64,000 nt of DNA. It comes from Kutzneria sp. 744. Its GTDB lineage: Bacteria; Actinomycetota; Actinomycetes; Mycobacteriales; Pseudonocardiaceae. Location of the stretch: assembly GCF_000568255.1 (NCBI RefSeq), contig NZ_KK037166.1, positions 8,500,675 through 8,564,674 of the forward strand, read 5' to 3'. Shown piece by piece: positions 61,459-64,000 of the stretch (positions are counted from its first letter, which is position 1; each line of letters starts with the position of its first letter). The position numbers and the translations under genes were made by a program. The notes under the pieces are model-generated. The model saw only the letters and a program-made list of their open reading frames with translations, was not told the origin of the DNA and did no database searches.

Positions 61459-62289
61459 CTATGCACGCACGCGCAGCGCGCCCGGCGTTGTGCCCAGCCG
61501 TGACCGCATTACCCGGGTGAGGTGCTCCTGGTGGCTGAATCCACATCGGACAGCGATGTCGGCGATGGGCAGCGTGGTGTTGCGGAGCATGCGCTGGGCG
61601 TGCCGCAGTCGGAGGCCGACGAGGTAGCGGTGGGGCGTGTCGCCGGTGCTGGCCTTGAACTGGCGGACGAACTGACTGACGCTCAGCGCCGCCGCGTCGG
61701 CGAGGTCGGACAGCGGCAGTGGTTCCGCGATCCGGGCCTCGATCAGCTCCCGGACGGCCGCGAGCTGGCGCTCGGTCAGTCCCACGGTCGGCTCCGGCTG
61801 CCGGCGGCGGGCCAGGTGGCTGGCCAGCAGCGCCGTCAGGTGGTCGACGTACGTGCGCGCCGACGGCTCCCACTCGCGCAGCACCCCGTCCAGCGCGAGC
61901 ATCAGCTGCTCCACCAACGGATCGACCGCGCCGACCTCCTCGGCCAGCTGCCCCTTTCCGTCTTCGAAGGCGTCGTCCGTGAGGTAGACGTGCACGGTGT
62001 TCAGGCTGCCGCCGAGCTCGACCGTCAGATCATGCCCGGCCGGGTGCACGAAGAGGCCGCCCGCCGGCACCGTGCACGGGCGGTTGTGGCCGCGGCTGAC
62101 CTTGACCGGGCCGTCCAGGTGCAGGATCACCGTGCTCGTCGGGGCGGCGTCGAAGCAGGCGCGGTAGGCCCGTTCCGCCTGCGTGGAGAGGAACAGCCGA
62201 TCCCAGCCCAGGCCGGCGCTGGACCGCCTCGGCCGCACCCACGGCTGGCTCAGGATGCCGTTGGTGTCACGAAGGCCGAGTTCGCGCAC
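61459..62289 (-). CDS. AraC-family transcriptional regulator
   Basis: 276 residues from a GTG. N-terminal cupin-like sensor domain about 20-130 (TVILHLDGPVKVSRGHN, VPAGGLFVHPAGHDL). C-terminal double HTH about 175-275 (LSDLADAAALSVSQFVRQFKASTGDTPHRYL, LPIADIAVRCGFSHQEHLTRVM). It likely activates the FAD monooxygenase gene downstream. A perfect 9-bp inverted repeat starts 19 bases upstream of its start codon and may be its own or a neighbour's operator. Confidence 0.9.
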   Translation of the reverse strand: MRELGLRDTNGILSQPWVRPRRSSAGLGWDRLFLSTQAERAYRACFDAAPTSTVILHLDGPVKVSRGHNRPCTVPAGGLFVHPAGHDLTVELGGSLNTVHVYLTDDAFEDGKGQLAEEVGAVDPLVEQLMLALDGVLREWEPSARTYVDHLTALLASHLARRRQPEPTVGLTERQLAAVRELIEARIAEPLPLSDLADAAALSVSQFVRQFKASTGDTPHRYLVGLRLRHAQRMLRNTTLPIADIAVRCGFSHQEHLTRVMRSRLGTTPGALRVRA

Positions 62290-62307
62290 GTCTTGAGTTT
62301 ACGCCGT

Positions 62308-62331
62308 CAGTAGTTGAACTCGCAACTACTG
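62308..62331. promoter_or_regulatory. Perfect 9-bp inverted repeat upstream of AraC
   Basis: CAGTAGTTG and CAACTACTG around AACTCG. It lies between the divergent AraC and MBL genes, closer to AraC. Confidence 0.65.
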
Positions 62332-62378
62332 GCCGTGGCTGGAATCGATCGGTGTTCGGCGGACCGGCCACTCCCCGT

Positions 62379-62394
62379 GAGAACGTCCGTTCTC
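62379..62394. promoter_or_regulatory. TetR-type palindrome upstream of the MBL gene
   Basis: GAGAACG, TC, CGTTCTC: a perfect 7-bp dyad of 16 bases, 13 bases before the ATG. The form is typical of TetR-family sites. No TetR gene lies next to it inside the window. Confidence 0.6.
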
Positions 62395-62407
62395 CGAGGA
62401 TCGGCTC

Positions 62408-63161
62408 ATGACCACAACGATGCAGTTCGTCGGCGGTCCGACCGCCCTGATCGACCTCGGCGGCGTTCGCTTCCTCACCGACCCGACCTTCGACCCGCCC
62501 GGCGACCACCCGATCGGCAATCGCGTCCTGGTGAAGCTGATCGGACCGGCTCTCGGCCCCGACGAGCTCGGCCGCGTCGACGCCGTGCTGCTGTCTCACG
62601 ACCAGCACCCGGACAACCTCGACGACCTCGGCCGCGAGTTCCTCGGCCGGGTGCCGCTCGTGCTCGGCACCGCCGGCACGGCGGAGCGGATCGGCGGCGT
62701 GGCTCGCGAACTGCCGCTTTGGCACAGCGTCGACGTGGGCGGCGTGCGGGTCACCGGCGTGCCGGCGCGGCACGGTCCGACCGGCAGCGAGTACCTGACC
62801 GGCGAGGTGCGTGGCTTCGTGCTGTCCGGCCCCGACTGCCGCGTGTCTACGTCAGCGGCGACAACGCGTCGCTGGACATCGTCCAGGAGATCGCCGACAA
62901 CCTCGGCCCGATCGACATCGCCGTGCTGTTCGGCGGCCATGGGCGCAGCGCTGTGATGGACGCGTACCTGACGCTCGGCGCCGACCAGTTGGCCCGGGCC
63001 ACCGGGATTCTCGACGCCAGGATCGTCGTGCCGATCCACGTCGACGGCTGGGGCCACTTCACCGAGGAGCGCTCCGCCGTGCCCGCCGCGTTCGCAAGCG
63101 CGGCCTGTCCGACCGCCTGGTGATGCCCGCGCCGGGCGAGGTGGTGATACTGGCCGAATGA
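62408..63161 (+). pseudogene. Metallo-beta-lactamase-fold hydrolase, two frameshifts
   Basis: About 250 residues once corrected. It opens TMQFVGGPTALIDLGGVRFLTDPTFDPPGDH and has the metal motif LLSHDQHPDNLD of the UlaG-like MBL group, a late PIHVDGWGHFTE, and ends DRLVMPAPGEVVILAE. The first frame runs to about 62835. PRVYVSGDNASLDIVQEI continues one frame over, and from about 63101 the end reads in the third frame to TGA at 63159-63161. Each break is explained by one missing base (near 62836 and near 63101). The stop overlaps the next gene's ATG, so the two form an operon. Confidence 0.8.
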
Positions 63162-64000
63162 GGCGGGACAAGGCCACCGTCGCGGTGCTGATGTTCGACC
63201 GGGCCCCGATGTTCGAGACGTCGGTGCCGATCAGCGTGTTCGGCGTGGACCGGACCTCCAGCGGCGCGCCGGCCTTCACCGTCCGGCCGGTCGCCGCGGA
63301 GTCCGGGCCGCTGACCACCACCGGCGGCATCCAGGTCGTGCCGCCGTACGGGTTGGAGGCGTTGGACGGGGCCGGGATCGTCGTCGCGCCGTCGTGGCGG
63401 AACTCCGCCGAGCGGCCGCCTGAGCCCGCCCTTCGGGCCCTTCGTGCCGCGCATGAGGACGGCGCTCTGGTCGTCGGGCAGTGCATGGGGGCCTTCGTGC
63501 TCGCCGCCGCCGGTCTGTTGGACGGCCGGCGGGCCGCCACCCATTGGTTCCATGCCCCCGTGTTGGCCGCCTCGTATCCTCGGGTCACCGTGGATCCCGG
63601 TGTCCTGTATGAGGATGACGGCGATGTGATCACCAGCGCCGGCACCGCCGCCGGCATCGACGCGTGTCTGCATGTCGTGCGCCGGCTGTGGGGCGCCGAG
63701 GCCGCGACCGCCATCGCGCGGCGGATGATCGTCGCTCCGCAGCGCAGCGGCGGGCAGGCCCAGTACATCGACCATCCCATCCTCGTCATGCCCGACGGCG
63801 ACCAGCTCGCGCGGGCCATGACCTTCGCCTTGGAGCATCTCGACGAGCCCCTTGAGGTCGACACCCTCGCCGCCCAGGCTCTCCTGTCCCGTCGCACCTT
63901 CGACCGCCAGTTCCGCGCCGTGGTCGGCATTTCTCCCCTTCAGTGGCTGCTACACCAGCGGATCTTGCAGGCGCAGCGCATGTTGGAGCAGACCGACCTG
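63158..64000 (+). CDS. GATase1-like (FtrA-type) AraC regulator, cut by the window end
   Basis: 281 codons visible, open at the right edge. N-terminal DJ-1/PfpI-type glutamine-amidotransferase-like domain about 5-170 (VAVLMFDRAPMFETSVPISVFG, VGQCMGAFVLAAAGLLDGRRATHW-type segment with the nucleophile-position Cys, ITSAGTAAGIDACLHVVRRLWG). The AraC HTH begins at about 225 (LDTLAAQALLSRRTFDRQFRAVVGISPLQWLL, with LEVDTL before it). Such regulators control amino-acid or aromatic catabolism genes. The ATG overlaps the MBL stop (ATGA), so the two are cotranscribed. Confidence 0.88.
   Translation, partial: MRRDKATVAVLMFDRAPMFETSVPISVFGVDRTSSGAPAFTVRPVAAESGPLTTTGGIQVVPPYGLEALDGAGIVVAPSWRNSAERPPEPALRALRAAHEDGALVVGQCMGAFVLAAAGLLDGRRAATHWFHAPVLAASYPRVTVDPGVLYEDDGDVITSAGTAAGIDACLHVVRRLWGAEAATAIARRMIVAPQRSGGQAQYIDHPILVMPDGDQLARAMTFALEHLDEPLEVDTLAAQALLSRRTFDRQFRAVVGISPLQWLLHQRILQAQRMLEQTDL

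Noticed and set aside
1-64000. tRNA, rRNA, riboswitch or phage attachment site
   Set aside because: None was recognised by eye on either strand. A covariance-model search would be needed to exclude small RNAs.

Overview
The window is high-GC DNA with actinobacterial gene content: DUF222/HNH proteins, a MhuD-type heme oxygenase, a SigE-family sigma factor, an RDD protein, many GTG starts and several apparently leaderless promoters. The mix of large secreted glycoside hydrolases, xylose genes, aromatic catabolism and a SagB-type dehydrogenase fits a soil actinomycete, most plausibly a member of Pseudonocardiales. The genus cannot be fixed from the sequence alone.

Layout. 1-0.9 kb: the broken end of a ferredoxin reductase and a VOC protein. 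1.1-2.0 kb: RNase Z. 2.1-13.3 kb: three large secreted GH3 enzymes on the minus strand; one is a GH99-CBM-GH3-PA14 fusion and two are tandem paralogues. A ROK repressor (13.5-14.7) diverges from them and faces a secreted ThuA-like/ricin-lectin protein (14.7-16.0). 16.3-21.8 kb: DUF1772 protein, nucleotidyltransferase, P450, a TetR with a long extra C-terminal domain, RDD protein and DUF1152 protein. 21.8-23.6 kb: an IS1634-type insertion sequence sitting on the DUF1152 stop codon, with a recognisable target duplication. 23.7-31.2 kb: HNH protein, repeat-bearing intergenic DNA, GNAT, methyltransferase, ketopantoate-reductase-like protein, a two-component pair, membrane protein, DUF2000 and Lrp. 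31.2-36.1 kb: a meta-cleavage-type aromatic catabolism set (extradiol dioxygenase, FAH-family hydrolase, GntR, a frameshifted FAD monooxygenase). 36.4-44.5 kb: xylose/xylan block (GH3 with two carbohydrate-binding domains, LacI, xylA, xylB, Tat-exported GH71/99-like protein). 44.6-51.2 kb: PLP decarboxylase, sigma/membrane-protein module, PIG-V-like mannosyltransferase, lipoprotein metallopeptidase, epimerase. 51.2-59.2 kb: an adenylate-forming ligase, LysR, SagB-type dehydrogenase preceded by a 15-codon ORF, two ABC half-transporters and an SDR; this is the best candidate for an undescribed pathway. 59.4-64.0 kb: MhuD-like protein, FAD monooxygenase, AraC, a frameshifted MBL hydrolase and a GATase1/AraC regulator cut by the window end.

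How it works together. The secreted GH3, GH99 and GH71/99-like enzymes probably release sugars outside the cell. XylA and XylB feed xylose into the pentose phosphate pathway, and ROK and LacI proteins with visible palindromic operators probably control the set. A half-site TTAGTTCA is shared by the xylA and ThuA promoters. Intergenic regions carry strong hairpins, and two hairpin families recur at gene ends.

Caution: at least eight indel-type frameshifts interrupt six otherwise well-conserved genes. Two of them in the LysR gene cancel each other. This pattern suggests base-calling or consensus errors rather than six independent pseudogenes, so reading frames at those places should be checked first.
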